This document shows, piece after piece, positions 1 to 8,956 of a stretch of DNA of 64,000 bases. The DNA is from an uncultured Sphingomonadaceae bacterium. Its GTDB lineage: Bacteria; Pseudomonadota; Alphaproteobacteria; Sphingomonadales; Sphingomonadaceae. Position 1 is the stretch's first letter; each line of letters begins with the position of its first letter. The stretch covers positions 620,001 through 684,000 of the forward strand of contig CANMBD010000001.1 of NCBI GenBank assembly GCA_947495985.1. Reading direction: 5' to 3'. The notes under the pieces are model-generated. The model worked only from the letters and a program-made list of their open reading frames with translations, made no database searches and was not told the DNA's origin. The translations under genes were made by a program, and so were the position numbers.

Positions 1-472
1 TCGTTTCACGGCAGCTGTGTTGTCTGGTCCAGCGATTAAAGCGACGGAAGAGCCTTCTGCAGTCATGAAGGGGCTCAGCAAACTTCTCTCGAAATTGGCG
101 CCCACAATGGGCGTTTTGGCATTGGATGCGAATGGAGTCAGCCGCGATCCGAAGGTTGTCGCGGATTATTTGGCCGATCCGTTGGTCTCCGGTACCAAGA
201 TCAGTGCCCGGCTGGCAGCTGAAATGATGGCTAATATGGAATTGGTGCAAAGCCACGCTGCCAAAATAACATTGCCGATATTGCTGCTGCACGGCGGAAA
301 AGACAGCCTGACAGCACCGGAAGGGTCGGTGTTTCTCAATGAGAATATTGGCTCCGGCGAAAGAATGTTGAAGATCTATCCGGAACTTTTTCACGAGATT
401 TTTAATGAACCGGAAAAAGATGCGGTGCTGACGGATATGACTGACTGGATGGGTCGCATATTGACAAAATAG
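1..472 (+). CDS. Alpha/beta hydrolase, monoacylglycerol lipase-like (C-terminal part)
   Basis: The reading frame is open from the left edge, so the N-terminus and the nucleophile serine lie outside the window; the GTG at 17 is only an internal codon. The visible ~155 residues carry the end of a serine-hydrolase fold: the acid loop LLLHGGKDSLTAPE supplies the catalytic Asp, and YPELFHEIFNEPE supplies the catalytic His. This ending is typical of bacterial monoacylglycerol lipase/lysophospholipase proteins (Hydrolase_4 / S33 group), which release fatty acids from monoacylglycerols. Another hydrolase of the same fold follows 31 bases later and may be co-transcribed. The exact substrate cannot be read from the sequence. 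Confidence 0.85.
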   Translation, partial: RFTAAVLSGPAIKATEEPSAVMKGLSKLLSKLAPTMGVLALDANGVSRDPKVVADYLADPLVSGTKISARLAAEMMANMELVQSHAAKITLPILLLHGGKDSLTAPEGSVFLNENIGSGERMLKIYPELFHEIFNEPEKDAVLTDMTDWMGRILTK

Positions 473-503
473 CGACCAGAAGTGCGAACGGGGGAATTTC
501 GCA

Positions 504-1433
504 ATGATGATCATTCTATATATTTTATGCACCATAATATTGGCGGTGTTGATCGCCTATTTCGTGTTTCCGAAGGCGCTTTATGATCTCATGACCGCTT
601 CGCTGCGCCTCCGGGGAGGAATGCGCCAAAAATCCATCAAAATCGGTGACAATGTCTGGCCGTATCTGGAAGGTGGGCGAGGGGATGGTGTGCCACTCGT
701 TTTGTTGCATGGTTTTGGTGGTGACAAGGATAATTGGTCAATCTACGCGCCGCATATCACCAAGGATCATCGTTTGATTGCGCCGGATCTGCCGGGCTTT
801 GGTGAGAACAACCGATCTCTGGATCGTGACTATGATATCCTCTCGCAGGTCCATCGACTGAGTGCGTTTCTGGACGCTATCAATGTCCCCAAATGTCATA
901 TCGGCGGCAATAGCATGGGCGGATTTATCGCTTTGCAATTTGCAATGGAATATCCGGACAAAGTCGCGTCATTGACCTTGTTTAACAATGCTGGCGTCAT
1001 GGGCGATGTGAAGAGCGAATTGGCAATTGCGGCAGAAAAAGGTGAAAATTCCTTGGCGCTGAGCGACGTCTCCGATGTTGATCGGCTTATGGCTTTCGTT
1101 TCTTATAAACCAGTGCCGATGCCAAAGAACTTCAAGAAAATATTCTTTGCAGAGGCCGAAGCCCATAGAGAAGTTCTCGACAAGATATTCTGGCAAATTG
1201 CCGGTGCCGGTATCAATCACCCGCTCAATAATCGCCTTGACGAGGTAACGGCACCAACGCTGATTATCTGGGGGCGCCATGATCGGTTGATTGATGTTAG
1301 CTGCGTTGCGGTGCTGGATGATGGAATCAAAACTAGTGAAGCGGTTATTTTCGAAGAAACCGGACATATTCCGATGATTGAGAAACCCAAAGACACTGCC
1401 GCTGTGCACCGGGCATTTCTTGCAAAACACTAA
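504..1433 (+). CDS. Membrane-anchored alpha/beta hydrolase
   Basis: This 309-residue protein starts with a hydrophobic helix (about residues 2-23), probably an inner-membrane anchor or uncleaved signal, followed by an alpha/beta hydrolase fold. The oxyanion segment is LLHGFGGDKDNW, the nucleophile elbow GNSMGG gives Ser137, the acid is in WGRHDRLID, and the base is in EETGHIPMIEKP. The triad looks complete, so an active esterase, lipase or C-C hydrolase is likely; the substrate is unknown. A purine-rich GGGGGAA stretch lies upstream of the paired ATG codons at 504/507. It lies between another lipase-like gene and gpsA, a context that hints at lipid metabolism (inference). Confidence 0.85.
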   Translation: MMIILYILCTIILAVLIAYFVFPKALYDLMTASLRLRGGMRQKSIKIGDNVWPYLEGGRGDGVPLVLLHGFGGDKDNWSIYAPHITKDHRLIAPDLPGFGENNRSLDRDYDILSQVHRLSAFLDAINVPKCHIGGNSMGGFIALQFAMEYPDKVASLTLFNNAGVMGDVKSELAIAAEKGENSLALSDVSDVDRLMAFVSYKPVPMPKNFKKIFFAEAEAHREVLDKIFWQIAGAGINHPLNNRLDEVTAPTLIIWGRHDRLIDVSCVAVLDDGIKTSEAVIFEETGHIPMIEKPKDTAAVHRAFLAKH

Positions 1434-1501
1434 ATTTCCAGCCAGTTTAGTGACATAGAACTCCTCAAAAGGGGAGTCGCGGTAAAATTTGGGGAAAAGC
1501 T

Positions 1502-2503
1502 ATGAAATTGCGCGTCGGGCTATTGGGTGGAGGGTCCTGGGGGACAACCGTGGCATCACTGGTCTCGCGCAATGCCCCAATCAAGATATGGGCCCGAGAT
1601 GGCGACACTGTCGATGATATTAACAACAATAACCGGAACAGCAAATATTTGCCTGATGCCGAATTGCCGGAAGCACTGGAAGCCACGGGTGATATCGGTG
1701 AGGCCGTCTCTGACGCTGACGTACTTGTCATGGGAATCCCGTCCAGCAACTTTCGCAATGTACTAGAAGAAGCCAAATCTTACTTGCGGCCCTGGGTTCC
1801 TGTGATCAGCCTGACAAAAGGTTTGGAGCTCTCTACCGGCAAACGTATGACTGAAGTCATCGAAGACGTCTTGCCGGGCCACCCTGTTGGTGTCCTGACC
1901 GGCCCCAATCTGGCGCGGGAAATCATGGCCGGGCAGGCTGCGGCCAGCGTAATCTCTATGGAAGACGAGATTATCGTCAAGCAACTCCAACAGCTTTTTC
2001 ACTCCGGAATGTTTCGTGTTTATACCAATACTGATTTGCTGGGCTGCGAGTTGGGCGGGGTGCTGAAGAACATCATCGCCATTGCCGTTGGCATGGGAGA
2101 TGGATTGGGCGCAGGCGATAACACCCGGTCCGCTCTGATCACTCGTGGTTTGGCAGAGATTACGAGATTAGGGGTGGCCATGGGTGGCCGTCCCGAGACT
2201 TTTGCCGGCCTGACGGGAATGGGGGATATGATCGCCACCTGCACCAGCCCATTGAGCCGAAACCGGCATGTCGGTGTCGAGCTTGGCAAGGGGCGGAAAA
2301 TTGACGACATTATTGAGGAAATGCTGATGGTTGCTGAAGGTGTCAAAAGCGCGCCGACGGTTATGGCTTTGGCCAAGAAATATAATGTGGCAATGCCAAT
2401 TGCAGAAGACGTGTTTGAAGTAACAAAAGGGACGCGTTCAGCGGTCCGTGCTTATCGTGGTCTAATCAGCGCATCTGCAGGCTCAGAGGCTGATGCTGGA
2501 TAG
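1502..2503 (+). CDS. gpsA: Glycerol-3-phosphate dehydrogenase [NAD(P)+]
   Basis: The 333-residue length is normal for GpsA, the cytosolic enzyme that reduces dihydroxyacetone phosphate to sn-glycerol-3-phosphate for phospholipid synthesis. The N-terminal Rossmann motif is GGGSWGTTVA (residues 9-18). The family signature around the catalytic lysine is visible as LGGVLKNIIAIAVGM followed by GDGLGAGDNTRSALITRGL. The substrate-pocket segment LTGMGDMIATC is also present. The ATG at 1502 is preceded by GGGGAAAAG. It may be the last gene of the unit with the two upstream hydrolases. Confidence 0.97.
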   Translation: MKLRVGLLGGGSWGTTVASLVSRNAPIKIWARDGDTVDDINNNNRNSKYLPDAELPEALEATGDIGEAVSDADVLVMGIPSSNFRNVLEEAKSYLRPWVPVISLTKGLELSTGKRMTEVIEDVLPGHPVGVLTGPNLAREIMAGQAAASVISMEDEIIVKQLQQLFHSGMFRVYTNTDLLGCELGGVLKNIIAIAVGMGDGLGAGDNTRSALITRGLAEITRLGVAMGGRPETFAGLTGMGDMIATCTSPLSRNRHVGVELGKGRKIDDIIEEMLMVAEGVKSAPTVMALAKKYNVAMPIAEDVFEVTKGTRSAVRAYRGLISASAGSEADAG

Positions 2504-2794
2504 ATAGTATCGAAAGAAACTGTAATTTATCCAGAAAAAATTGGCCGAAAACGTCAAGCTATATTGTCAAAAATGGCCATTTCAGTTTGAAAATTTACTA
2601 GATTTTACAAAAGCTTATTTACCACTAAGCATCGCCAAAGACTGGCATTTTTTTTGGTCCATTAAGGATGTAGTTTAAGCTAAGTACTTTTACTTGCTTC
2701 TTTTTGGGGCGTGCCATAAAAATATCTCTCAAGCACTTCGGAAATTGTTACGTCTGAGTTTCGACGTAGCCCCGATTATGTGGAGAGTATGTAT

Positions 2795-3748
2795 ATGGAT
2801 TTACGAAGCCAAGCCGTAAACGATGTCGAGACTGATCTCGTATTCGACGCGACAGAAACACTGATCACACCGCACCGTGGTCTTGGCTATGATATATTCA
2901 AACAGAAATTCAATGAAATTGATTTGCGGTTCGATAAAACGGATGAAATCTTCTGGTGCTATATGAACCAGAAATCTCGCCCCAGCTACACATATGAATT
3001 GGGCGATGAAATCCAGATGGTCCAAGACTGGATTCATACAAATTATGCCATGGATGGAACCCATACTGAGGATCCAATGCGCTATTTTGTTTGTGGATCG
3101 CACACGCCAGGCATTTACAATCTCGGCGGCGACCTGAAACATTTTGCAGACTGCATTCGGCGTCGCGACTTGGGTGCTTTGAAGAAATACGCCCGGACCT
3201 GCGTGCATATGCAATATGCGAACAGCACGGGTTTTGGTGCCCCAATTATTACCATGGCTTTGGTGCAGGGTGATGCGTTGGGCGGCGGTTTTGAACATGC
3301 TTTGGCTTTTGACATTCTGGTGGCCGAGAGAAGTGCAAGGCTGGGCTTGCCCGAAATTTTGTTCAATCTCTTCCCGGGCATGGGTGCCTACAGTTATCTG
3401 CGTCAGCGTCTGGGGCGCAAAGAGACAGAACAGTTTATTCTGGAGGGCAAGCTGTTCACTGCCGAACAGCTTTACGACATGGGTGTGGTTGATATTTTGG
3501 CCGAGGACGGCAAAGGCGAAGAAGCCATTATCGAATATACCCAGCAAAACCGGAAACGGTTCCACGCTGAACGCGCTGTCTATAAGGCGCGTCGCCTTGC
3601 CAATCCCGTAACGATTGATGAATTGCTCGAAATTACGGAAATGTGGGCGGAGACAGCGCTTTACCTTGATGAAGTCGATGTAAGAAAAATGGAACGCCTT
3701 GCGAATGCGCAAGAGCGCCGAATTGCCCGCTCGCTCAAGACTGTTTAG
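2795..3748 (+). CDS. rpfF: RpfF-like crotonase (DSF-type fatty-acid signal synthase)
   Basis: This crotonase-superfamily protein (317 residues from the ATG at 2795) resembles Xanthomonas RpfF, which makes cis-2-unsaturated fatty-acid signals (DSF) from acyl-ACP by combined thioesterase and dehydratase activity. Family marks are VQGDALGGGFEHAL and GLPEILFNLFPGMGAYSYL. The two glutamates Glu167 and Glu187 are 20 residues apart, as are the catalytic Glu141 and Glu161 of RpfF. The sequence around SHTPGIYNLGGDL supplies the oxyanion-hole region. Start: the frame is open from a GTG at 2780 and an ATG at 2789, but GGAGAG at 2782-2787 is best spaced (7 nt) for the ATG at 2795. It converges on the RpfC-like kinase, with only 8 bases between the stop codons, as rpfF and rpfC do in xanthomonads. 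A plain enoyl-CoA hydratase is the alternative reading, less likely given this context. Confidence 0.85.
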   Translation: MDLRSQAVNDVETDLVFDATETLITPHRGLGYDIFKQKFNEIDLRFDKTDEIFWCYMNQKSRPSYTYELGDEIQMVQDWIHTNYAMDGTHTEDPMRYFVCGSHTPGIYNLGGDLKHFADCIRRRDLGALKKYARTCVHMQYANSTGFGAPIITMALVQGDALGGGFEHALAFDILVAERSARLGLPEILFNLFPGMGAYSYLRQRLGRKETEQFILEGKLFTAEQLYDMGVVDILAEDGKGEEAIIEYTQQNRKRFHAERAVYKARRLANPVTIDELLEITEMWAETALYLDEVDVRKMERLANAQERRIARSLKTV

Positions 3749-3756
3749 CTGCGAGC

Positions 3757-6339
3757 TTAGCCTGCTGCGCTATATCCATTATCGGCCTCGCCGCCCTGAG
3801 CCATTTCCGGATCGTTCAAGAAAGCTTTGATGAGTGACACTTCTCGTTCGATTTGTGCGAGATATTCAAAACGCTTTTGCGTGAATTCTGATTCCGTTAT
3901 GACTTCCAAGTGGCTGCATATTTGAGACAATTTTTTTGCGCCGATGTTGTTGGCGCCGCTCTTGAAAGCGTGAGCATGGAAACGAAAATCTTCTACTTTA
4001 CCGTCTTCAACCGACTTTTTGAATGCCCTCATGATGTCTGACGTGTCCTCAACATATGCATCGATGATTGACTGAACGAATGCCTCGTCGCCTATGGATT
4101 TCAAATAGTCCATTTGCTCTGGATCAATTGGTGGTTGAGGGTCATCTGTCAACTTTGATCCGATGGTCTGCACAACGTTGAATGGATCATCATGCAGCGA
4201 TTTTTGCGCTTCACCTGCCTTACGGAAATTGCCTGTCTGTTCTGCAACGGTGTCGAGCAAAACACTTGCTTCTATTGGTTTTGTGAGCCTTAAATCCATG
4301 CCGGCATCAAGGCATTTTTTCTCTGTTTCCGACGTAGAATCGGCGGTAAGGCCGATAATCGGGATATGATGGCGGGGACCTTCTATCTGGCGCCATAGCT
4401 TGCAGCATTCTATGCCACCAATATTGGGCATATTGACGTCCAGAAACACGATGTCGAAGGAATATTGCTCCAGTTCATCAAGAGCTTGCTCACCATCAGA
4501 AACAACGACTACTTCATGGCCAGCATTAATAAGGATGGTTTGCAAGACCATCTGGTTGGTGCGATTATCATCAGCAACCAATATCTTGAGCGAAGCAGAT
4601 GTTCGAATGATGCGGTCAGGGTTGTCTTCCAATTTCTTGCCGATACGACTGAAAGAACAACCAATTTGAACAACGCTGCGCACGGTATCAAAGTCTGCAG
4701 ATGCCGGTAATACTGATGCGAAAGCGGCTCGCAGTTTAATCTCGTTTAGGCTCTTGCTGCCACTTTTGGAGAGCAGGACTGGTGGCAATTTGGCCTCGCG
4801 AAAATGATTCCAGAATATGGAGTCATCTTTGTGTTGCTCGGCGATTTCTTCATCGAGAAGAGCCATATCATAAGAGGAGAACGAGCGGTTTTTAAGGATC
4901 GATTCCAGACGATCATTCTTTGCGCATTGAATATGTTCAATGACAACAGAACCGTCGTTCTCTTGTTCAATATTCGGGCCATTCAGACCAAAGCCCAGCG
5001 ACAATATTCTGTAGCTTTCTAGGTTCGGTATAATTTCATTGTCGACAACCGGTTCGACTGGGCAAGCAAGAGTGAACGTGCTGCCCTTTCCGACTGTGCT
5101 TTCCAATGCAATATTGCCGCCCATTTGCATTGCCAGTTGCTTACAGATAGCAAGACCCAGCCCCGTACCGCCAAAATTGTCAATTATACTGTCATCTGCT
5201 TGTTGGAAAACGCCGAATATTTTCTCATGCGCGTCGGTCGGTATACCAGGTCCAGTATCAGTGACTGAACACCATAACACGGGAGCTTCAGAAACATCAT
5301 CTTCTATTCCGCACTTCAATGTTATCGTACCTGTTTCCGTGAACTTTACGGCGTTGCTGGTCAGATTGATCAGGATATTGCGTATATGGTCAAGTTGTCC
5401 CGCAACAGCTTGGTCGCTCAGTGCTTCGGCTTCGAGATGAATTCTCAAACCTTTTTCCGCCGCGGCCAATTGCAAGATGTCGCGCACATCTGTCAGCACA
5501 TCGACGATACTGAACTCTTTTGGTTCCGGCAGTTCTTCCTGCGTATCCGATCTCGCAAAGGTCAGTAGCTGGTTGATCAGATGTAACAGATGCTGACCGG
5601 CGGATACGCTGGTGCTCACCATCTGTTGTTGTGCTTCAGGCAACTTCATGTCGAGCAAATGTGTCCCGTATCCGATAATGGCATTTAGGGGCGTACGCAG
5701 TTCGTGGCTTATGCTTGCCAAAAACAGGCTCTTCGCTTTATTTGCGCTTTCAGCTTCTTTGGTTGCTTTGGATATTTTGATAATCAGGGTCGAGCAATAT
5801 GCAGGAACGACGATCAAACCACCCAAGAGACCTAAAGACAGGGATAAATTATGATGCCAGTAGGGCACGGAATATATGGCCCAACCGAATGACATTGTTC
5901 CTAGCGCCGCCGCGATGCCAAGCCATTTGATACCAAAGCGGAAGCCATAGCCTAATATCACCCACAGGTACAATGGATAGAGCGCAGCAACTGCTCCGCC
6001 GCCAATTTCAAACAAATAGGTCGAAACACCGAAGTCAACCACCAAGCCTGCCAGCCGTCGCCCGTTGCTTGGTCCAGGCTTTAAACGATAAGCGATAAAG
6101 ATTGCCAGGCTGCCCAAAAGGTGCAGTTGAAAGCCGAGCATCAGGTCTGCATTCCCGTCAAGAAAATAAGTGACGGTGAGCGCGATCACGATCAAAACCA
6201 GTCGGTTTATGATCATCTCTCTCTCTCGGTCACGACCCCGCTCGGTAGCGTCACTGTGATGTGAATGACGATGATGATGGACGTGTCTGTGCGTGTTATG
6301 CTGCTTGGTAGAGCGCTTGCTTTGCAAGAAAGGTAGCAT
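3757..6339 (-). CDS. rpfC: RpfC-like hybrid sensor histidine kinase with HPt domain
   Basis: An 860-residue inner-membrane hybrid kinase. Domain order: a histidine-rich N-terminus (nine His in residues 14-28), about five membrane helices (residues ~43-195), HisKA with phospho-acceptor His212 in SHELRTPLNAIIGY, a HATPase (N-box NLTSNAVKF near 325; DTGPGIP and GGTGLGLAI), a poorly conserved linker or vestigial receiver (~441-560), a receiver with Asp634 in FLDVNMP, and an HPt domain with His790 in AHAFKSGANNIGA. The membrane segment containing YGFRFGIKWLGIAAALG resembles RpfC, the sensor for DSF. The frame is open from 6411, but that would overlap the upstream gene; GGAAGGA is 7 nt before the ATG at 6339, which sits 4 nt after the upstream stop. 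It is co-transcribed with the REC-PAS-GGDEF-EAL gene and convergent with rpfF. Confidence 0.85.
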   Translation of the reverse strand: MLPFLQSKRSTKQHNTHRHVHHHRHSHHSDATERGRDREREMIINRLVLIVIALTVTYFLDGNADLMLGFQLHLLGSLAIFIAYRLKPGPSNGRRLAGLVVDFGVSTYLFEIGGGAVAALYPLYLWVILGYGFRFGIKWLGIAAALGTMSFGWAIYSVPYWHHNLSLSLGLLGGLIVVPAYCSTLIIKISKATKEAESANKAKSLFLASISHELRTPLNAIIGYGTHLLDMKLPEAQQQMVSTSVSAGQHLLHLINQLLTFARSDTQEELPEPKEFSIVDVLTDVRDILQLAAAEKGLRIHLEAEALSDQAVAGQLDHIRNILINLTSNAVKFTETGTITLKCGIEDDVSEAPVLWCSVTDTGPGIPTDAHEKIFGVFQQADDSIIDNFGGTGLGLAICKQLAMQMGGNIALESTVGKGSTFTLACPVEPVVDNEIIPNLESYRILSLGFGLNGPNIEQENDGSVVIEHIQCAKNDRLESILKNRSFSSYDMALLDEEIAEQHKDDSIFWNHFREAKLPPVLLSKSGSKSLNEIKLRAAFASVLPASADFDTVRSVVQIGCSFSRIGKKLEDNPDRIIRTSASLKILVADDNRTNQMVLQTILINAGHEVVVVSDGEQALDELEQYSFDIVFLDVNMPNIGGIECCKLWRQIEGPRHHIPIIGLTADSTSETEKKCLDAGMDLRLTKPIEASVLLDTVAEQTGNFRKAGEAQKSLHDDPFNVVQTIGSKLTDDPQPPIDPEQMDYLKSIGDEAFVQSIIDAYVEDTSDIMRAFKKSVEDGKVEDFRFHAHAFKSGANNIGAKKLSQICSHLEVITESEFTQKRFEYLAQIEREVSLIKAFLNDPEMAQGGEADNGYSAAG

Positions 6340-6343
6340 GCCG

Positions 6344-8500
6344 CTATCCTTCCGCCGAACCGGTAACTTGTTTCCGTTGTACTCCGAACAATTTCGACAA
6401 GTCTGTCGCACGCTGTGGACGCGCTATTTTGAAGCCTTGAATCTCGTCACATCCTGACGCTTGGAGGAGCTCAAGCTGGGCATCATTTTCGACGCCTTCA
6501 GCTATAACCCGCATATCCAACGCGTGAGCGAGATGGGAAATTGTACCTATAATCGCACGGTCTGCTGCAGAATGTTCAATCCGCGATATGAAAGTACGGT
6601 CAATCTTCAAACAATTGGCCGGTAAATCTCTTAGATATTGTAGCGAGGAATAGCCGGTTCCAAAATCATCTATCGAAATACCGACCCCGACTTCGCGCAA
6701 TCTGATCAAGGAGTCGCTCACATGATCATTGTTATTCAGCAGTAATTCTTCGGTAATCTCAATCACAATTTTCGACGGATCAATCTGGTTCAACTCAATG
6801 TTCTTCAACACCTCTTCGCAGATTTTCTGATTCTGAAACTGACGCGGGGATACATTGATAGCAACACGCGGAAGATCAACACCTTCATCCGCAGATCGCC
6901 TTATTTGGCTGCATACCTCGGCGATTACCCATTTGCCGACGGAGTCCATTATTCCCGTATCATCTGCAACGCGAATGAACTGCACCGGCAACAGGCGTCC
7001 ACGCGTTGGATGATCCCAGCGCAGTAGTGCTTCCAAACCTACATATTCTAATGTTTTGGCATCGACTATTGGTTGATACTCAAGAGCGAACTGGTCCTGA
7101 CTTAAGGCATCACGCAATTCAATCTCAAGCGACGCATCTGCCTGGGCAATCTGGTTCATGCCCTCGGAGAAGAAACGATGACAGTTACGGCCATTTGCCT
7201 TCGCATCGTACATCGCGAGGTCAGCAAGCCTCAGCAATTCTTCATATTCGTCGCCATCATTCGGAATCAAGCTGACGCCGATACTGGCTCCGATGACCTG
7301 TTCGATTCCACTAATGGAGTATGGTTCATTAATTGCTTTCAATATTTTTGTGCAGCGGGAGTTGATCGCATCAGGTCCGCTGACTTTGCCAAGAATAATG
7401 GCGAATTCATCACCGCCAATACGCGCCGCGAAATCGTCCGGGCCGATAATGTCGAGCAACCGTTCTGCAACTTCCCGCAGTAATGTATCACCGCTGTGAT
7501 GGCCGCGTGTGTCGTTGATGACTTTGAACCGGTCGAGATCCAGCAGCAGTAGAGCTGATTCCTGACCGGTCTTTTGACAGGTGTCGATTGTTTTGCGTAC
7601 TTTTTCCGCCAACAGCGCACGATTGGGCAGCCCCGTCAGCATGTCGTGCAAAGCCAAATGGGTGCGGTGTTCTTCCGCAAACTTGCGGGCAGTGATGTCG
7701 ACCGCAGTGGTCAATACACCAATTGTCTCACCTTTATGGTTCAGCAGCGGAGACTTGTTACAGTGAAAAATAAGCTCAACGCCATCGCTGGAGAATTTTT
7801 CCTCATAATGTGGAATGGGTTGTTCCGACTTCAGCACTATCTCGTTTCGGCGATTTGAATTTGTTGCGAGACCAGGGCCCAGTATCTCGCCAAAATCGCG
7901 ACCGACCATCTCATCGGGCGTTTTGTCAAAAAGTGCCGATTGATAGGCATTAGTGAACAAGCAGCGACCGGCCCGATCGGTGGCATTGATCATGATGGGT
8001 ATTGTATCGATGATCTGTTCAAGCATGCTTTTGTTTGCTGGTGCGTTACTATCCGGCAGATCGGAAAGTGCGGCATGCTTTCTTTCGATTTCAGACGCCC
8101 GTTTTCTCAGATTATCGCTTTTTTGGCTTTTTGTCAGAAGCGATGTCGCGCGCCGGCAAAATTCCACATGTGATACCGGGCTCTGCAGAAAATCAGTCGC
8201 GCCGGCATCCAGCGCGGAAAGTCGGCATTCACGGTCCTGATGAGCGGTTATTACGATTGCTGGCACGTCACCGCATTTAGACATCTTGCGGACTTTTTTG
8301 ATGAACTCTGCGCCGTTCATCTGAGGCATCCGATAATCAACAACCAACAGTTCCGCGCTGTTGCTATTGAGCCATTCAAGCGCCTCCAACGGATCGGCAA
8401 ATGTGACGGAGGAATATTCTTCCCCCATCATAGTCACAAACTGGGCATAAATCCTGAGATTTGTGGGCCGGTCATCGACGATTAGAACGCGCGTGGTCAT
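6344..8500 (-). CDS. Response regulator with REC-PAS-GGDEF-EAL (cyclic-di-GMP turnover)
   Basis: A 718-residue cytoplasmic regulator. The receiver (residues 1-125) has phospho-acceptor Asp55 in VVDYRMPQMNG. A short helical linker leads to a PAS domain (~160-275), then GGDEF (~280-445) with an intact GGDEF at 362-366, then EAL (~465-710) with EALLRW at 490, DDFGTGYSS and AEGVE motifs. Both catalytic signatures look intact. No RxxD inhibitory site is seen nine residues before GGDEF (GPDD is there instead). The product is therefore expected to make and/or break c-di-GMP when phosphorylated, most simply by the RpfC-like kinase encoded directly downstream. In xanthomonads this position is taken by RpfG, a REC-HD-GYP phosphodiesterase. 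Start: an upstream TTG at 8527 is open, but the ATG at 8500 gives the normal receiver N-terminus (MTTRVLIVDD); neither has a good Shine-Dalgarno. Confidence 0.9.
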   Translation of the reverse strand: MTTRVLIVDDRPTNLRIYAQFVTMMGEEYSSVTFADPLEALEWLNSNSAELLVVDYRMPQMNGAEFIKKVRKMSKCGDVPAIVITAHQDRECRLSALDAGATDFLQSPVSHVEFCRRATSLLTKSQKSDNLRKRASEIERKHAALSDLPDSNAPANKSMLEQIIDTIPIMINATDRAGRCLFTNAYQSALFDKTPDEMVGRDFGEILGPGLATNSNRRNEIVLKSEQPIPHYEEKFSSDGVELIFHCNKSPLLNHKGETIGVLTTAVDITARKFAEEHRTHLALHDMLTGLPNRALLAEKVRKTIDTCQKTGQESALLLLDLDRFKVINDTRGHHSGDTLLREVAERLLDIIGPDDFAARIGGDEFAIILGKVSGPDAINSRCTKILKAINEPYSISGIEQVIGASIGVSLIPNDGDEYEELLRLADLAMYDAKANGRNCHRFFSEGMNQIAQADASLEIELRDALSQDQFALEYQPIVDAKTLEYVGLEALLRWDHPTRGRLLPVQFIRVADDTGIMDSVGKWVIAEVCSQIRRSADEGVDLPRVAINVSPRQFQNQKICEEVLKNIELNQIDPSKIVIEITEELLLNNNDHVSDSLIRLREVGVGISIDDFGTGYSSLQYLRDLPANCLKIDRTFISRIEHSAADRAIIGTISHLAHALDMRVIAEGVENDAQLELLQASGCDEIQGFKIARPQRATDLSKLFGVQRKQVTGSAEG

Positions 8501-8956
8501 ACAGTCGCAATAAGAGGGGATAATCAAAATAAGGTTAACGCGTCATTGGTATTGTATCGGGTGATATTTTTGTCAGCCAACCTTTGGAAATCGGCCAAAA
8601 ACCAGCTGTTTTGGGTATAGAACCAAGTTTGCCGTCGGCTGGTGCAGGGATTTTGCGAATGATCATCTTTGTCCACAAGAGCCAAAGAATGAAAAGATTC
8701 ACCCATAAAACCGCAAAATTGTAGTCGATTCTTGAAGGGTCTTGCTCTTAATCGGTTACATACGGATCGTTTGTCCTCGATCTTATCTTGGCAGATTGCA
8801 AATCCGGTTGCGCTTGATACTGGATTGAACCATTTTGGTTGTGATGCTTCTTGCTACCGGAGTTCCAATTCAGCATTGCGATAACAAGTTCGAAACAAGA
8901 ACAATGATGTTCATCAATATGTCTCTGAACCGTTGTGTTGTTTATTGGGGGGAATC
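8501..8956. other. Divergent intergenic region, no gene seen
   Basis: About 450 bases separate the divergent rpf-type regulator (minus) and the small HTH-like gene (plus). Short open frames here have no ribosome-binding site or recognisable protein. It must hold the promoters of both transcription units, but I cannot identify a convincing -35/-10 pair. One small inverted repeat (AACCA-TTT-TGGTT, about 8827-8840) is visible and is too short to interpret. Confidence 0.5.

Noticed and set aside
2504..2779. Possible terminator and promoter elements between gpsA and the RpfF-like gene
   Set aside because: The stretch is AT-rich with a T8 run (about 2649-2656) but no stable stem before it and no clear -35/-10 pair.
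2801..3712. 303-codon open frame on the minus strand opposite the RpfF-like gene
   Set aside because: It mirrors the codon structure of the conserved crotonase, has no domain and no ribosome-binding site.
8524..8706. 60-codon minus-strand frame upstream of the REC-PAS-GGDEF-EAL gene
   Set aside because: No ribosome-binding site, and a composition typical of intergenic DNA; it would overlap the likely promoter.
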